Below, piece after piece: positions 16,732-27,428 of a stretch of DNA of 64,000 bases. The position numbers and the translations under genes were made by a program. Each line of letters opens with the position of its first letter. The first letter of the stretch is position 1. The notes under the pieces were generated by a model. It saw only the letters and a program-made list of their open reading frames with translations. It was not told the DNA's origin and did not search any database. Source of the stretch: an uncultured Pseudomonadales bacterium (lineage in GTDB: Bacteria; Pseudomonadota; Gammaproteobacteria; Pseudomonadales; Cellvibrionaceae); contig CANKXO010000005.1 of NCBI GenBank assembly GCA_947487765.1, positions 124,001-188,000 on the forward strand. The letters are read 5' to 3'.

Positions 16732-16936
16732 CCAGTGAAGCGTGGGCTCCCTCATAGGTCGACAGTAACGCGCTAAGTATGTGATATCAAAGGCAGTTAT
16801 AGATGTTCGCTAGTTACATGCCATTGGCGTTAAGACCCGCTAGAGCTAATGTGTTTATACGGTTATAATATAATCGCATTGTAAGACATATCATGTTAAA
16901 AGCATGAAGTAAGAGGCCCCTGATAGGGGTTTTTTT
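16732..16936 (+). ncRNA. predicted leader RNA upstream of rimP
   Basis: About 205 nt bounded by the promoter at 16696 and the terminator at 16917. It begins with a GCCCA...TGGGC hairpin (around 16730-16748), has another small hairpin (catg...catg around 16893) and ends at the terminator. It is not a tRNA, although many relatives carry tRNA genes directly upstream of rimP, and I recognise no Rfam-type family. It may be an independent small RNA or an attenuated leader of the rimP-nusA-infB operon. Confidence 0.4.
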
Positions 16937-16937
16937 G
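16915..16937 (+). terminator. terminator/attenuator before rimP
   Basis: CCCCT (16917-16921), loop gat, AGGGG (16925-16929) and seven T. It lies between the strong upstream promoter and rimP, so the translation operon would depend on read-through or on a further promoter. NusA, encoded downstream, acts on pausing and termination, so autoregulation is plausible. A second small dyad (GGGC-ttaa-GGCCC at 16993) follows. Confidence 0.75.
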
Positions 16938-17038
16938 TATCTGCGGTTTTATTCTTATTCGCTATCGCGTTAGGAATAGCATATTTTCTTGTGGGCTTAA
17001 GGCCCATTTTTAGTTTTTATTGGCAAGGTTTATTATCA

Positions 17039-17497
17039 GTGGCGTCATCTAGGCAGCAAGCATTAACCGAATTGATTGCCCCTATTGTTGAGGCATTAGA
17101 TTGTGAGCTTTGGGGTATCGACTCTCTATCTCAAGGCCGCTATACCTTGGTGCGGATCTATATTGATAAAGACTCAGGTGTGAGTTTAGAAGACTGTGAA
17201 AAAGTAAGCCGTCAAGTGAGTAGCTTGATGGACGTTGAAGACCCGATAGCCGGGCAGTATACCTTGGAAGTTTCATCGCCGGGTATGGATAGGCCTTTGT
17301 ATACGCTGGAACATTTTCAGCGATATATTGGTGAAAATGTATTGGTGAAATTGAGCCGTACTTTCGAGAAGCGTAAAAAAATTAATGGTAAATTAGTTGC
17401 TGTTGAAAATGATGAAGTGGTAGTGCAAGTTGATGATGAGCAGTACGTACTGCCAATTGAATGGATTGAAAAAGCGAATATTGTTCCGCAGTTCTAA
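17039..17497 (+). CDS. rimP: ribosome maturation factor RimP
   Basis: 152 aa from GTG 17039, close to the usual 150 aa; the frame could start at GTG 16991, but those extra 16 residues are hydrophobic, match no RimP and begin in a hairpin. Signatures: RIYIDKDSGVSLEDCEKVSR, EDPIAGQYTLEVSSPGMDRPL and the C-terminal QKANIV-like EKANIVPQF. RimP is needed for 30S assembly. It opens the conserved rimP-nusA-infB-rbfA-truB-rpsO-pnp operon; nusA follows after 55 bases. Confidence 0.95.
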   Translation: MASSRQQALTELIAPIVEALDCELWGIDSLSQGRYTLVRIYIDKDSGVSLEDCEKVSRQVSSLMDVEDPIAGQYTLEVSSPGMDRPLYTLEHFQRYIGENVLVKLSRTFEKRKKINGKLVAVENDEVVVQVDDEQYVLPIEWIEKANIVPQF

Positions 17498-17552
17498 TCG
17501 TTACGTTATTTAAGCAAATTATTAAAGATCTCTGGTTATAGAGGCACAACTT

Positions 17553-19052
17553 ATGAGCAAAGAAATATTGTTGGTGGCTGAAGCAGTTTCCAATGAAAAA
17601 GGTGTTGAACGAAGAGTTATTTTTGAAGCTCTTGAGCTGGCGTTGGCTACTGCTGCAAAAAAACGCTATGACGAGGACTCCGATATTCACGTAACAATTG
17701 ATCGTGAGACAGGTGATTATGAAACCGTTCGCCGTTGGGAAGTCGTAGATGATGATGTACTGGCATTGTTAGGTACGCAATTAACCACGGAAGAAGCGAT
17801 AGAAAAAGACCCTAAGCTTAAGCCGGGTGATGTTCATATTGAGCAGATTGAAAATGTTGATTTTGGGCGTATTGCGGCTCAAACGGCCAAGCAAGTTATT
17901 GTGCAAAAAGTACGTGAAGCTGAGCGTGAACAGGTAGTTGAAGAATACCGCGATAGAGTTAAAGAGCTAGTCAGCGGGTCAGTGAAAAAAGTGACTCGCG
18001 ATAACATTATCGTCGATTTAGGCAATAACGCCGAAGGCTTATTGCCTCGTGAAGAATTAGTAGGGCGAGAGATTTTCCGTATCGGTGACCGTATTCGCGC
18101 GATCTTAATCGATATTCGTACAGAGGTACGTGGTCCCCAGTTATTTTTAAGCCGTGCCTGTCCAGAAATGTTGGTAGAGCTGTTTCGTATTGAAGTACCT
18201 GAAATTGCCGAAGAAGTTATTGAATTGAAAGGCGCTGCTCGTGACCCAGGTTCACGAGCCAAGATTGCGGTTAAAACCAATGATGGCCGTATAGATCCTG
18301 TTGGTGCTTGCGTCGGTATGCGTGGCGCTCGAGTACAGGCAGTATCGAATGAATTAGGCAATGAGCGTATTGATATTATTCTATGGGATGATAATCCAGC
18401 CCAGTTTGTAATCAATGCCATGGCTCCTGCAGAAATTGAATCGATCGTTGTCGATGAAGAAACAGGGTCAATGGATGTTGCCGTAGCTGAAGATAATCTA
18501 GCAATGGCAATTGGCCGTGGTGGCCAGAATGTTCGTTTGGCAGCTGAGCTTTCCGGGTGGGAAGTGAATGTCATGAGTATTGAGCAATGGCAAGACAAGC
18601 AGCAAGAAGAAGCGGGTGGTCAAGTCGAGCTATTTATGTCGGCATTGGACGTTGATGAAGATACGGCGATTGTTTTGGTTGAAGAAGGCTTTACCAGTCT
18701 TGAAGAAGTGGCATATGTACCGCTAGAGGAAATGTTGGGCATTGAAGGCTTTGATGAAGAGATTGCTAATGAGCTTCGATCTCGTGCAAAAGATGCATTA
18801 CTGACTCAGGCACTAGCTTCTGAAGAAGAGCTAGAGGGTGCAGAGCCAGCAGAAGATTTGTTGAATATGGAAGGAATGGATAACACCTTGGCAGCTATTT
18901 TAGCTAAGCGTGGTGTTGTGACCATGGAGGATCTGGCAGAGCAGTCAGTAGATGAGTTGTCAGATATTGACGGTATGACCGAAGAGCGCGCTGCGGCGTT
19001 GATTATGAAAGCCCGTGAACCTTGGTTCGCTGAAACAGGAGCTGGTGAATAA
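17553..19052 (+). CDS. nusA: transcription termination/antitermination factor NusA
   Basis: 499 aa, full length. N-terminal RNA-polymerase-binding domain ([19 protein letters not shown]), S1 domain (about 135-200: [20 protein letters not shown]), two KH domains ([34 protein letters not shown]), and two C-terminal acidic repeats ([40 protein letters not shown]) as found in gammaproteobacterial NusA. Regulates pausing, termination and rRNA antitermination. Confidence 0.98.
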   Translation: MSKEILLVAEAVSNEKGVERRVIFEALELALATAAKKRYDEDSDIHVTIDRETGDYETVRRWEVVDDDVLALLGTQLTTEEAIEKDPKLKPGDVHIEQIENVDFGRIAAQTAKQVIVQKVREAEREQVVEEYRDRVKELVSGSVKKVTRDNIIVDLGNNAEGLLPREELVGREIFRIGDRIRAILIDIRTEVRGPQLFLSRACPEMLVELFRIEVPEIAEEVIELKGAARDPGSRAKIAVKTNDGRIDPVGACVGMRGARVQAVSNELGNERIDIILWDDNPAQFVINAMAPAEIESIVVDEETGSMDVAVAEDNLAMAIGRGGQNVRLAAELSGWEVNVMSIEQWQDKQQEEAGGQVELFMSALDVDEDTAIVLVEEGFTSLEEVAYVPLEEMLGIEGFDEEIANELRSRAKDALLTQALASEEELEGAEPAEDLLNMEGMDNTLAAILAKRGVVTMEDLAEQSVDELSDIDGMTEERAAALIMKAREPWFAETGAGE

Positions 19053-19069
19053 CACATCGGGGATAAATC

Positions 19070-21709
19070 ATGGCGGATGTAACAGTTAACGATCTCGCTA
19101 AATCAGTGGGGACCTCAGTAGACAGGCTATTGGGGCAAATGAAAGATGCTGGCTTGCCTCATAATGTGGCAGATGAGCTTGTGTCTGACTCAGAGAAAAA
19201 GACTTTATTGGCATTTCTTAAAGCTAGTCACGGTGAGCAAGATGAAGCACCGAAAAAAATCACATTAAAGCGTAAAACAACAAGTACATTGAAAGTTGGT
19301 AGCGGCTCTGGCCGTAAGACTGTGAATGTCGAAGTACGTAAAAAGCGTACTTATGTTAAGCGCGATGCTGTAGAAGAAGTAGAGCCTGAAGCGGTAGAGC
19401 CCGAAGTGGTGGAACCTGAAGTGATTGAGGCTCCAGTTCAAGAGGTTGTGGAAGAGAAAACTCCAGAAGTTACTCCTACTGCACCATCAGCGCCAGCGCC
19501 AACAAGAAGTGTTTTGGTTGACGATGTTGAGGAAAAACGTCAAGCGGCTTTAGGAGCGCGTCGTCAGGCAGAAGCAGAACAGAAACGTCGCAACGAAGAG
19601 TTGCTGGCAGAGAAGGCTGCGAAAAAAGCGAAAGCTGAGAGTGAGAAAAAATCAGTAGAGAATCTTGACCCGAAACAAAAGCAGGCTGCTATCGAAGCTG
19701 AGGCATTAAAGGCTCAGCAGGAAGAAGAGCGCGGCAAACATGGCAAGAAGAAAGAAAAGCACGAAGAAGTTGGTGCGCCTGAACAAGAAACTCGTAAGAA
19801 AACTATTCGTAATAAAGGTCTTGGTCCTAAGAAAGCGGGACACAAAGTTGCTATTAATCGTTTAAGCGAAGATTACGAAGAAGATGAAGTTATTCGTCCG
19901 CGCGGCCCTCGTAGCCATCGCTCTAACAAACATGGTTTTAAAAAGCCGACTGAGAAAGTAGTGCATAGTGTTGAAGTTGTCGAAGGTATTACCGTTAGTG
20001 AGCTAGCGGGTAAAATGAATGTTAAATCTAATTTGTTGGTAAAAGAGCTGATTAAATTAGGTGTCATGGCAACGGTCAACCAACCGCTTGACCAAGAAAC
20101 TGCTCAGTTAGTTGTTGAAGAGTTGGGGCATAAAGCAGTATTGGTAAGCAGTAATGCTGTTGAAGAAAAGCTGGTAGAAGATTTAACGACGACCGGAGAG
20201 CAAATTTCTCGTGCGCCAGTTGTTACCGTTATGGGGCACGTTGACCATGGTAAAACGTCGCTACTGGATTATATTCGTAATGCTAAAGTGGCCTCTGGTG
20301 AAGCAGGCGGTATTACACAGCATATCGGTGCATATCGTGTTAAAACTGAAAATGGTGAAATTACCTTTTTAGATACCCCTGGACACGCTGCATTTACTGC
20401 GATGCGTGCACGTGGTGCTCAATGTACAGATGTTGTGATATTAGTGGTTGCTGCTGATGATGGTGTTATGCCGCAAACTATTGAGGCTGTAGAGCATGCT
20501 CGAGCTGCTGGTGTTCCTATCGTTGTCGCTGTGAATAAATGCGATAAAGAAGGCGCGGATCCAGAGCGCGTTAAAAATGAATTAGCCGCAAAAGATGTTA
20601 TCCCTGAAGATTGGGGTGGTGACGTACAGTTTGTTAATGTGTCCGCACATACCGGTGAAGGCGTTGACACTCTTTTGGAATCTATTTCTTTGCAGGCAGA
20701 ACTACTAGAGCTCAGTGCTGTTAATGATGCTGCGGCAAAAGGTGTGGTTGTTGAATCGCGCGTTGATAAAGGTCGAGGTGTTGTTGCGACTGTCTTGGTT
20801 CAGGCCGGCACACTCAAATATGGCAATATTTTATTAGCGGGTCAAAGCTATGGTCGTGTTCGTGCAATGACCAATGAATTAGGCCAGCAAGTCAAAGAAG
20901 CCGGCCCATCGACTCCAATTGAAATCCTTGGTTTAGATAGTACGCCAAATGCTGGTGATGAATTTGTTGTGGTGCCTGATGAACGGCGTGCTCGTGATGT
21001 AGCTGAGCACCGAGGTGAGCGTGAGCGCCAAGATCGCTTGAAACGACAGCAAGCGGCTAACTTAGAAAATATGTTTGCAGGTATGGGGTCTGATGAGAAG
21101 AAAATCTTACCCGTTGTGGTTAAAACTGATGTTCGTGGTTCTTTAGAAGCTATTCTTGCAGCACTTGCCGAAATTGGTAATGATGAAGTACAGATTACAG
21201 TTGTTTCATCTGGTGTTGGTGGTATTACCGGTAACGATATCAATTTGGCATTAACATCAGGTGCTATTGTTATTGGTTTCAACGTTCGAGCAGATGGTAC
21301 AGCGCGAAAAATAGCAGAGGCTGAATCTGTTGAAGTTCGTTACTACAGTGTTATCTATCAACTCCTTGATGACGTGAAAGGTGCCCTTGAAGGTATGCTG
21401 GATCCAGAGCGTGTTGAAACCATTGTTGGTATTGCTGAAGTACGTGATGTTTTCCGTTCACCTAAGTTTGGTCAAGTTGCTGGTTGTATGGTGGTTGAAG
21501 GTACCGTATATCGTAGCAAACCTATTCGTGTTTTACGTGATAACGTTGTCATCTATGAGGGTGAATTAGAGTCACTACGTCGTTTTAAAGATGATGTGGC
21601 AGATGTTAGAAATGGCACTGAATGTGGTATTGGCGTAAAAGATTACGATGTAAAAGTTGGTGACCAAATCGAAGTTTACGAAGTAACAGAGGTTAAGCGC
21701 GAGCTGTAA
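19070..21709 (+). CDS. infB: translation initiation factor IF-2
   Basis: 879 aa. N-terminal IF2_N domain ([19 protein letters not shown]), a long charged, Glu/Lys/Pro-rich linker (about 70-300), then the GTPase: G1 [13 protein letters not shown]2 [11 protein letters not shown]3 DTPGHAAF, G4 [10 protein letters not shown], followed by the translation-factor beta-barrels and the C-terminal fMet-tRNA-binding domain. Internal starts (IF2-beta type) may exist in the linker. It is 17 bases after nusA. Confidence 0.98.
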   Translation: MADVTVNDLAKSVGTSVDRLLGQMKDAGLPHNVADELVSDSEKKTLLAFLKASHGEQDEAPKKITLKRKTTSTLKVGSGSGRKTVNVEVRKKRTYVKRDAVEEVEPEAVEPEVVEPEVIEAPVQEVVEEKTPEVTPTAPSAPAPTRSVLVDDVEEKRQAALGARRQAEAEQKRRNEELLAEKAAKKAKAESEKKSVENLDPKQKQAAIEAEALKAQQEEERGKHGKKKEKHEEVGAPEQETRKKTIRNKGLGPKKAGHKVAINRLSEDYEEDEVIRPRGPRSHRSNKHGFKKPTEKVVHSVEVVEGITVSELAGKMNVKSNLLVKELIKLGVMATVNQPLDQETAQLVVEELGHKAVLVSSNAVEEKLVEDLTTTGEQISRAPVVTVMGHVDHGKTSLLDYIRNAKVASGEAGGITQHIGAYRVKTENGEITFLDTPGHAAFTAMRARGAQCTDVVILVVAADDGVMPQTIEAVEHARAAGVPIVVAVNKCDKEGADPERVKNELAAKDVIPEDWGGDVQFVNVSAHTGEGVDTLLESISLQAELLELSAVNDAAAKGVVVESRVDKGRGVVATVLVQAGTLKYGNILLAGQSYGRVRAMTNELGQQVKEAGPSTPIEILGLDSTPNAGDEFVVVPDERRARDVAEHRGERERQDRLKRQQAANLENMFAGMGSDEKKILPVVVKTDVRGSLEAILAALAEIGNDEVQITVVSSGVGGITGNDINLALTSGAIVIGFNVRADGTARKIAEAESVEVRYYSVIYQLLDDVKGALEGMLDPERVETIVGIAEVRDVFRSPKFGQVAGCMVVEGTVYRSKPIRVLRDNVVIYEGELESLRRFKDDVADVRNGTECGIGVKDYDVKVGDQIEVYEVTEVKREL

Positions 21710-21751
21710 TGATTTATAAGGTTACAGAAAAATATCGCAGAGAAACCGTGT

Positions 21752-22144
21752 ATGTCTAAAGAGTTTTCTCGTGCTGACCGCGTTGCTGATGCCGTAAAAC
21801 GACTATTGGCAACGATTATTCAGCAAGAAATTAGTGATCCTCGGGTAGGGATGGTTAATGTCAATGATGTTACTGTCTCTCGAGATCTTGCCGTTGCTAA
21901 AGCCTATATTACATTTATTGGGCGAGACGACGATGCGCAATGCGAGGAAGGCACGATTGCTCTTAATAAAGCAGCAGGCTATTTACGTAGTTTGTTAGCT
22001 AAACAGTTAAGTTTGCGTACAACTCCCAAGCTTCAATTTTTTTATGATAAAACCCCTATTCGTGGTCAAGCATTATCTAGTTTGATTGATCGAGCGTTAG
22101 CTGAAGATCAGTCGCGACATGACGATGAAGACGACAGTCGATAG
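21752..22144 (+). CDS. rbfA: ribosome-binding factor A
   Basis: 130 aa, KH-like fold. Signatures: RADRVADAVKRLLATIIQQE, SDPRVGMVNVNDVTVSRDLA and the C-terminal LRTTPKLQFFYDKT. The acidic tail (DDEDDSR) is typical. Needed for 16S 5'-end processing and cold adaptation. It lies between infB and truB in the conserved operon. Confidence 0.97.
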   Translation: MSKEFSRADRVADAVKRLLATIIQQEISDPRVGMVNVNDVTVSRDLAVAKAYITFIGRDDDAQCEEGTIALNKAAGYLRSLLAKQLSLRTTPKLQFFYDKTPIRGQALSSLIDRALAEDQSRHDDEDDSR

Positions 22145-22181
22145 GGTGCATCGTTAGTATCAATAGTAGGTATATTGCTTA

Positions 22182-23141
22182 ATGGGAAGGCGACCTAAAT
22201 GGGGTAGGCCTATTGATGGCGTGCTGTTGTTAAACAAAGACAGTGGCATGACGTCTAACTCTGCTCTGCAGCAAGCAAAGCGATTATTTTTTGCTAAGCG
22301 AGCGGGGCATACAGGTAGTCTTGATCCTTTGGCAACAGGCGTTTTGCCAATTTGTTTTGGTGAGGCCACTAAGTTTTCTCAATACTTATTAGATGCAGAT
22401 AAGCGTTATTTGAGTACTTTTCGTCTCGGTGTAAAAACAGAAACAGGCGACTGTGATGGTGACGTGATTGAGCAACAATCAGCAAATCATATTACAGAGG
22501 CAATGATTGAAAGTGTGTTACCTGAGTTTCGAGGTGATATCCGACAGGTACCTTCTGTTTATTCAGCACTAAAATATCAAGGGAAACCCTTGTATAAGTG
22601 GGCTAGAGAGGGTGTGGATTTGCCCCCTGAAGCAAGGCAGTCGCGAGAAATCACAGTCTATGATTATGTCATTACTGGGTTTCGTTCAAGTGATATGTGT
22701 GATGCAGGTTATCCTGAATTGGATGTTAGAGTATCGTGTAGTAAAGGGACTTATATTCGAACGTTGGCGGAAGATTTGGGTGAACGTCTGGGGTGTGGAG
22801 CTCATGTGATTCGTTTGCATCGTCAGGCGGCAGGCCCATTCGAAGATACTAAAGCAGTTTCGCTTGAAGAATTGCAGCAGGAGCGTGGCGAAGATCCTCC
22901 AGAAACACTTGATCATCACTTGTTGCCAATGGATACACCGATACAAACAGTACCAAGAGTTGAAGTTACCGCTGACATGGGTGCTTATTTTTGCCAAGGT
23001 CAGCCAGTTATGAGTCTAGAAGCCTATCGTTGTGCGAAAGAAGGTGGTATGGTGCGCGTCTGCCTTGAAGACGGTCAGTTTTTAGGCGTTGGTGAGCTTA
23101 TTGATGGTAGTATTGCGCCAAAGAGAATTGTTAATTATTGA
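22182..23141 (+). CDS. truB: tRNA pseudouridine-55 synthase TruB
   Basis: 319 aa. Catalytic block GHTGSLDPLATGVLPICFGEA contains the catalytic Asp of the TruB family; RYLSTFRLGVKTETGDCDG and VSCSKGTYIRTLAEDLGE are the other conserved segments; a C-terminal PUA-like domain follows. It makes psi-55 in the T loop of tRNAs. It is 37 bases after rbfA. Confidence 0.97.
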   Translation: MGRRPKWGRPIDGVLLLNKDSGMTSNSALQQAKRLFFAKRAGHTGSLDPLATGVLPICFGEATKFSQYLLDADKRYLSTFRLGVKTETGDCDGDVIEQQSANHITEAMIESVLPEFRGDIRQVPSVYSALKYQGKPLYKWAREGVDLPPEARQSREITVYDYVITGFRSSDMCDAGYPELDVRVSCSKGTYIRTLAEDLGERLGCGAHVIRLHRQAAGPFEDTKAVSLEELQQERGEDPPETLDHHLLPMDTPIQTVPRVEVTADMGAYFCQGQPVMSLEAYRCAKEGGMVRVCLEDGQFLGVGELIDGSIAPKRIVNY

Positions 23142-23326
23142 GTTTTTAACTGAATAATGTCCAGAATATATCGGCAATGATTTGATTGATTGTCGGTGTA
23201 AAGCCCTCAGAAATGAGGTTCGACTTGCCTATAAATATGCATGGGCAGGCCATTAATTGAGATGGTAGTTTTAGATCCTTGATAGGAAATTATTGTCTCT
23301 GCATATTAACGAAAGAGGAAATAACC
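23142..23326 (+). promoter_or_regulatory. rpsO leader region
   Basis: 185-base gap between truB and rpsO with a small hairpin (CCTCA-gaaa-TGAGG near 23205) and a likely rpsO promoter; a Shine-Dalgarno-like aaagagga (23312) precedes the ATG. In relatives this leader carries the S15 translational control site; I cannot prove that structure here. Confidence 0.4.
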
Positions 23327-23596
23327 ATGGCACTAAGTGTAGAAGAAAAAGCAGCGATTATTCAAGACAACCAACAAGGCGATAGCGATACAGGTTCTCC
23401 TGAAGTTCAAGTTGCATTGTTAACAGCTAATATTAATAAGTTGCAGGGTCACTTCGCTGATCATAAGCAAGATCACCATTCTCGTCGTGGTCTGATACGT
23501 ATGGTAAACCAGCGTCGTAAGCTGTTGGATTATCTAAAGCGTAAAGATTTACTACGCTATACTAATTTGATTAAAAAATTAGGCCTGCGTCGTTAA
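23327..23596 (+). CDS. rpsO: 30S ribosomal protein S15
   Basis: 89 aa from the ATG at 23327, the standard S15 length; the open frame reaches 16 codons further up, but that part is unlike S15 and the strong ribosome-binding site selects 23327. Signature [20 protein letters not shown] and [23 protein letters not shown]. Binds 16S rRNA and is made near pnp, as in most gammaproteobacteria. Confidence 0.98.
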   Translation: MALSVEEKAAIIQDNQQGDSDTGSPEVQVALLTANINKLQGHFADHKQDHHSRRGLIRMVNQRRKLLDYLKRKDLLRYTNLIKKLGLRR

Positions 23597-23603
23597 TTGA
23601 TAT

Positions 23604-23634
23604 AAAGATGCCCGCTACTGCGGGCATCTTTATG
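23604..23634 (+). terminator. terminator after rpsO
   Basis: AAAGATGCCCGC, loop tact, GCGGGCATCTTT, a perfect 12-base-pair stem followed by a short T-rich stretch. In relatives a hairpin at this place ends rpsO mRNA and is an RNase processing point between rpsO and pnp. Confidence 0.75.
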
Positions 23635-23822
23635 TTTAGATGTCCCGATAGTGTTTTTGTAAGCATTAGTTAAATAGATTTTTTCTGGTTTTGCCTTGTA
23701 TATAGCTGCATATGAATTGTTGCCGCAACGAAGTTATGGCTTAACGAGAGCTTTCAATCGTATTAAAAGATAGATTAAGTAAGTAAATAGTAAATAAAGT
23801 TAAATGAAAGAAGGATAAAAGT

Positions 23823-25991
23823 GTGAATCCGATTATTAAAGAATTTAAATTTGGTGGCGATACCGTCACATTAGAAACTGGCCGCATTGCTAGACAAGCA
23901 TCAGGCGCGGTATTGGTTACCATAGGCAAAACACAAGTGTTGACCACTGTTGTTGGTGCAAAGTCAGCTAAACCTGGACAGGATTTTTTCCCGTTATCAG
24001 TACATTATGTAGAAAAAGCTTACGCTGCAGGTAAGATTCCTGGTGGCTTTTTTAAGCGTGAAGGCCGCCCTAATGAAAAAGAAACCTTAACCTCGCGTTT
24101 AATTGACCGACCTATTCGTCCATTATTCCCTAAAGGGTTTATGAATGAAGTACAGGTTGTCTGTACCGTTATGTCGGCAGAAAAGAATGTTGATCCAGAT
24201 ATCGCAGCATTAATTGGTACCTCAGCAGCATTAGCTATTTCTGGTATTCCTTTCTCAGGCCCGGTTGGTGCAGCGCGTGTAGGTTATACACAAGCCGATG
24301 GCTACTTATTAAACCCATCGTATTCATCCTTGGAAACATCAGAGTTGGATATGGTCGTTGCAGGTACTCAAGACGCGGTATTGATGGTTGAATCAGAAGC
24401 GAATGAATTACCCGAAGATATTATGTTAGGTGCTGTTTTATATGCACACCAAGAGATGCAGGCTGTTGTGCAAGCTGTTGCCGAACTTGCTAAAGATGCA
24501 AGTAAAGAGCAATGGGAATGGGAAGCAGCTGCAGAAGATACTGCGTTAACTGCTGTTGTTACAGAGCAATACGGTGCAGCGATTGATGAAGCTTATCGTA
24601 TTACTGATAAGATGGAGCGTTACACGAAATTAGGTGAGTTGCGTACTGCTGCTGTTGAAGCATTGTTAGATGAAGAAGCTGGCGCAACCGAAGAGGCAAT
24701 TAAAGCCACCTTCGGCAAAATCGAAAAGAAAACTGTTCGAAGTAATATTGTTGCAGGCAAACCACGTATTGATGGCCGTGATAACAGCACCGTTCGTTCA
24801 ATTGATGTTGAAGTGGGTGTTTTATCTAAGGCTCATGGTTCAGCTCTATTTACTCGCGGTGAAACGCAAGCGGTCGTAGTTGCTACTTTAGGTAATGCAC
24901 GTGACGCGCAAATTATCGATGCGCTTGAAGGTGAGCGTAAAGATAACTTTATGTTGCACTACAACTTCCCTCCGTACTCTGTAGGTGAATGTGGGCGTAT
25001 GGGTGGTACAGGTCGACGTGAGATTGGTCACGGTCGTTTAGCTCGTCGTGGTATTGCAGCGGTATTACCTAAAGAAGAAGACTTCCCATATACCATTCGT
25101 CTTGTGAGTGAAATTACAGAATCTAACGGCTCAAGCTCAATGGCTTCAGTTTGTGGCTCAAGTTTGGCAATGATGGATGCAGGTGTACCACTTAAAGCCC
25201 CCGTCGCTGGTATTGCAATGGGTTTGATTAAGGAAGATGAAGGTTTCGCTGTATTAACTGATATCTTAGGTGATGAAGATCATCTCGGCGATATGGACTT
25301 TAAAGTAGCAGGTACTGCTAGCGGTATTAACGCTTTACAAATGGATATTAAAATCCAAGGCATCACCGAAGAAATAATGGAAATTGCTTTAGAACAGGCA
25401 CTTCAAGCACGTTTGCATATCTTGGCTGAGATGAATAAAGTCATCGATAAATCTCGTGAAGAAGTGTCTAACAATGCCCCACGTTTTGAAACGATCAAAG
25501 TTGATCCAGACAAAATACGTGACATTATTGGTAAAGGTGGCGCAACGATTCGTTCTATAACCGAAGAAACTGGTGCTTCGGTGGATATCGACGATAATGG
25601 TACTGTTAAAGTTTATGCAGATGACGGTGAAGCTTTACAGGCAGCATTAGATAAAATCGGCGAAATTACTGCTGAAGCAGAAATTGGTGCGATCTACGAA
25701 GGTAAAGTTGTACGTATCGTCGACTTTGGTGCTTTCGTTAACTTCTTGCCAGGTAAAGATGGTTTAGTGCATATTTCACAAATTGCTGAAGAGCGCGTAA
25801 ATGCGGTGACTGATTACCTTGAAGAAGGCCAAATGGTTAAAGTGAAATGTTTGGATGTTGATCAGCGTGGCCGAATTAAGCTTTCTATTAAGGAAGCTAA
25901 TCCTAAGCCCGTTGAAGAAGCGCCGGTAGCAGAAGAGGCCCCAGCGGCAGAAGTGACTACTGAAGGTTCTGAACCAAATGGCAATAGTTAA
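23823..25991 (+). CDS. pnp: polynucleotide phosphorylase
   Basis: 722 aa. Two RNase PH cores (first from the N-terminus; second with [20 protein letters not shown] and [17 protein letters not shown]), a KH domain ([20 protein letters not shown]) and an S1 domain ([20 protein letters not shown]), then a short acidic, Pro/Ala-rich tail. Start is GTG at 23823 behind gaaggat. The 3'-to-5' phosphorolytic exonuclease of RNA decay; often cold-regulated and autoregulated through its 227-base leader, which is present here. Confidence 0.98.
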   Translation: MNPIIKEFKFGGDTVTLETGRIARQASGAVLVTIGKTQVLTTVVGAKSAKPGQDFFPLSVHYVEKAYAAGKIPGGFFKREGRPNEKETLTSRLIDRPIRPLFPKGFMNEVQVVCTVMSAEKNVDPDIAALIGTSAALAISGIPFSGPVGAARVGYTQADGYLLNPSYSSLETSELDMVVAGTQDAVLMVESEANELPEDIMLGAVLYAHQEMQAVVQAVAELAKDASKEQWEWEAAAEDTALTAVVTEQYGAAIDEAYRITDKMERYTKLGELRTAAVEALLDEEAGATEEAIKATFGKIEKKTVRSNIVAGKPRIDGRDNSTVRSIDVEVGVLSKAHGSALFTRGETQAVVVATLGNARDAQIIDALEGERKDNFMLHYNFPPYSVGECGRMGGTGRREIGHGRLARRGIAAVLPKEEDFPYTIRLVSEITESNGSSSMASVCGSSLAMMDAGVPLKAPVAGIAMGLIKEDEGFAVLTDILGDEDHLGDMDFKVAGTASGINALQMDIKIQGITEEIMEIALEQALQARLHILAEMNKVIDKSREEVSNNAPRFETIKVDPDKIRDIIGKGGATIRSITEETGASVDIDDNGTVKVYADDGEALQAALDKIGEITAEAEIGAIYEGKVVRIVDFGAFVNFLPGKDGLVHISQIAEERVNAVTDYLEEGQMVKVKCLDVDQRGRIKLSIKEANPKPVEEAPVAEEAPAAEVTTEGSEPNGNS

Positions 25992-26013
25992 TATTGTTGT
26001 TAACTAGACATAA

Positions 26014-26044
26014 AAAGAGCCGAGTTTATCTCGGCTTTTTTTAT
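26014..26044 (+). terminator. rho-independent terminator after pnp
   Basis: GAGCCGAG, loop tttat, CTCGGCTT and a run of seven T. It ends the rimP-pnp operon. Confidence 0.9.
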
Positions 26045-26104
26045 GCTCAAAATTTATAATTATCTTTCTTTAACGTTTGATATTCTGACAGATGAAAATA
26101 GTAC

Positions 26105-27181
26105 TCAACGAAGGTAGATCCACATATAAGGTTCATCAACAGAGTACCCTACAGGAGGCAGGTCATAAGATGACCAAAATGAATTGGCCTGAGAACAAAG
26201 AGCAGATAATGTAGTTTGTCGAGATGCTGGTGGATTAAGGGCGCCAGAAAATTTACAATAATCTAATCCTGTTGTATCACAACCTATTGTTTCTTCATGA
26301 GCTAAAGCTGAGGTATGAATCAATGAATTAGGTAAAGTCGAACAGTTTGCTGATGAGGTAAGATAATTTAAATCAGCTATTCCCCATATTGTAGACTCGA
26401 CAAAGCCCAGCATTTCTGTTGATAAAGACCGAATTGATAAATAAATATTATCATCTAATGATTTGCCGTAATCAGTTAGGTCAGTAATACTGCTAGAAAA
26501 GCTTTCGGCTTGACCGTTCTCTTTAATGGAGACAAGTGTCCAGCCACCTCCATCAAATGCCATATCACAATATGCTGAAAATTCTACAATAGGTCCAGCA
26601 CCGTCTGGATCAATGGTATAAATCCCACTCGTTGATCCGGGATCGTCCTGCAGAATCTCCATACATGAAGGCTTTGCCAATATATTACCTACTCTATGTA
26701 GTGAGATTGAAGATTCTCCGGCGATGCTCAGTGCTTGACCAGTGACTGTGCTGGCTTTTAAATGGATAAGCTCTATATAATCATTGGCGCTTAATTCCAT
26801 GTAAAACGTTGATGAGTTTGTGGCACTGCCAGCTTGATCTACCCGTCTGGCATATCCATAAGCATATGATCCAGAAACAATATCAGTTCCATTTTTTAAT
26901 ACATAGGTCTTAATTTGTCGTCGGCTTGTATCGGTTGTACTCCAATTCAGTTGGTAATGAATTTTATATACGCCAGGTTGAGAAGCAATAAGTTGAGATC
27001 CACTTTGAGAAATATCAAGATTGTTAACATCAACCGTATCAAAAGTGTAAGCAGAAGGACTTGTCATATGGAGATCTACTGCGCCCGTAGAATCTGAAAA
27101 TTGATCGACTTGTGCATGAGCATTAATGGCAATGAATGAAAAAAGCGCATACAGTATGGTTTTCTTGTGTAATAACTGCAT
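26105..27181 (-). CDS. secreted C1q-like plus fibrinogen-like protein
   Basis: 358 aa with a Sec signal peptide (cleavage likely after AHA, residue 23). Residues about 25-165 resemble a C1q/TNF-like beta-sandwich (GVYKIHYQLNW, FYMELSANDYIELIHLKAS). From about residue 172 the pattern CMEILQDDPGSTSGIYTIDP, AYCDMAFDGGGWTLV is the start of a fibrinogen C-terminal-like (FReD) domain, with Cys173 and Cys205 placed as the first disulfide. More cysteines follow (Cys in SANCST, IGCDTT, DYCKF, SALCSQ). In bacteria these modules are usually adhesion or glycan-binding. It stands alone on the minus strand, convergent with pnp. I infer a surface or extracellular lectin-like role; no catalytic motif is seen. 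Confidence 0.75.
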   Translation of the reverse strand: MQLLHKKTILYALFSFIAINAHAQVDQFSDSTGAVDLHMTSPSAYTFDTVDVNNLDISQSGSQLIASQPGVYKIHYQLNWSTTDTSRRQIKTYVLKNGTDIVSGSYAYGYARRVDQAGSATNSSTFYMELSANDYIELIHLKASTVTGQALSIAGESSISLHRVGNILAKPSCMEILQDDPGSTSGIYTIDPDGAGPIVEFSAYCDMAFDGGGWTLVSIKENGQAESFSSSITDLTDYGKSLDDNIYLSIRSLSTEMLGFVESTIWGIADLNYLTSSANCSTLPNSLIHTSALAHEETIGCDTTGLDYCKFSGALNPPASRQTTLSALCSQANSFWSSYDLPPVGYSVDEPYMWIYLR

Positions 27182-27428
27182 AAAGGTGTCCTCTATAATT
27201 ATGTGTTCAACACACTACACCCCATTTAAATTTATTGCTGTAATAATAAGTGACACCATTGTAGATGTACATCATATGTGGAGAATAAGATATAAGGAGC
27301 TACTTTTTATAACGTTGCTACCCTGAATCTAAATAAAGAAATGCTTTTCTGGGTTGAGTGCTAAAAATAAGAGGGAGAGCTGTTGTTAAGTATAAATACA
27401 TCGAGAGTGTTCCAACTTATTTATACTA

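Noticed and set aside
16732-16936. A tRNA gene ahead of rimP, as in related genomes
   Set aside because: No cloverleaf, no T-arm GTTC-type motif and no CCA; the stretch fits a leader RNA instead.
17879-18598. Long minus-strand open frame inside nusA
   Set aside because: A codon-bias shadow of the real gene; the translation is Ser/Arg/Thr-rich without any domain.
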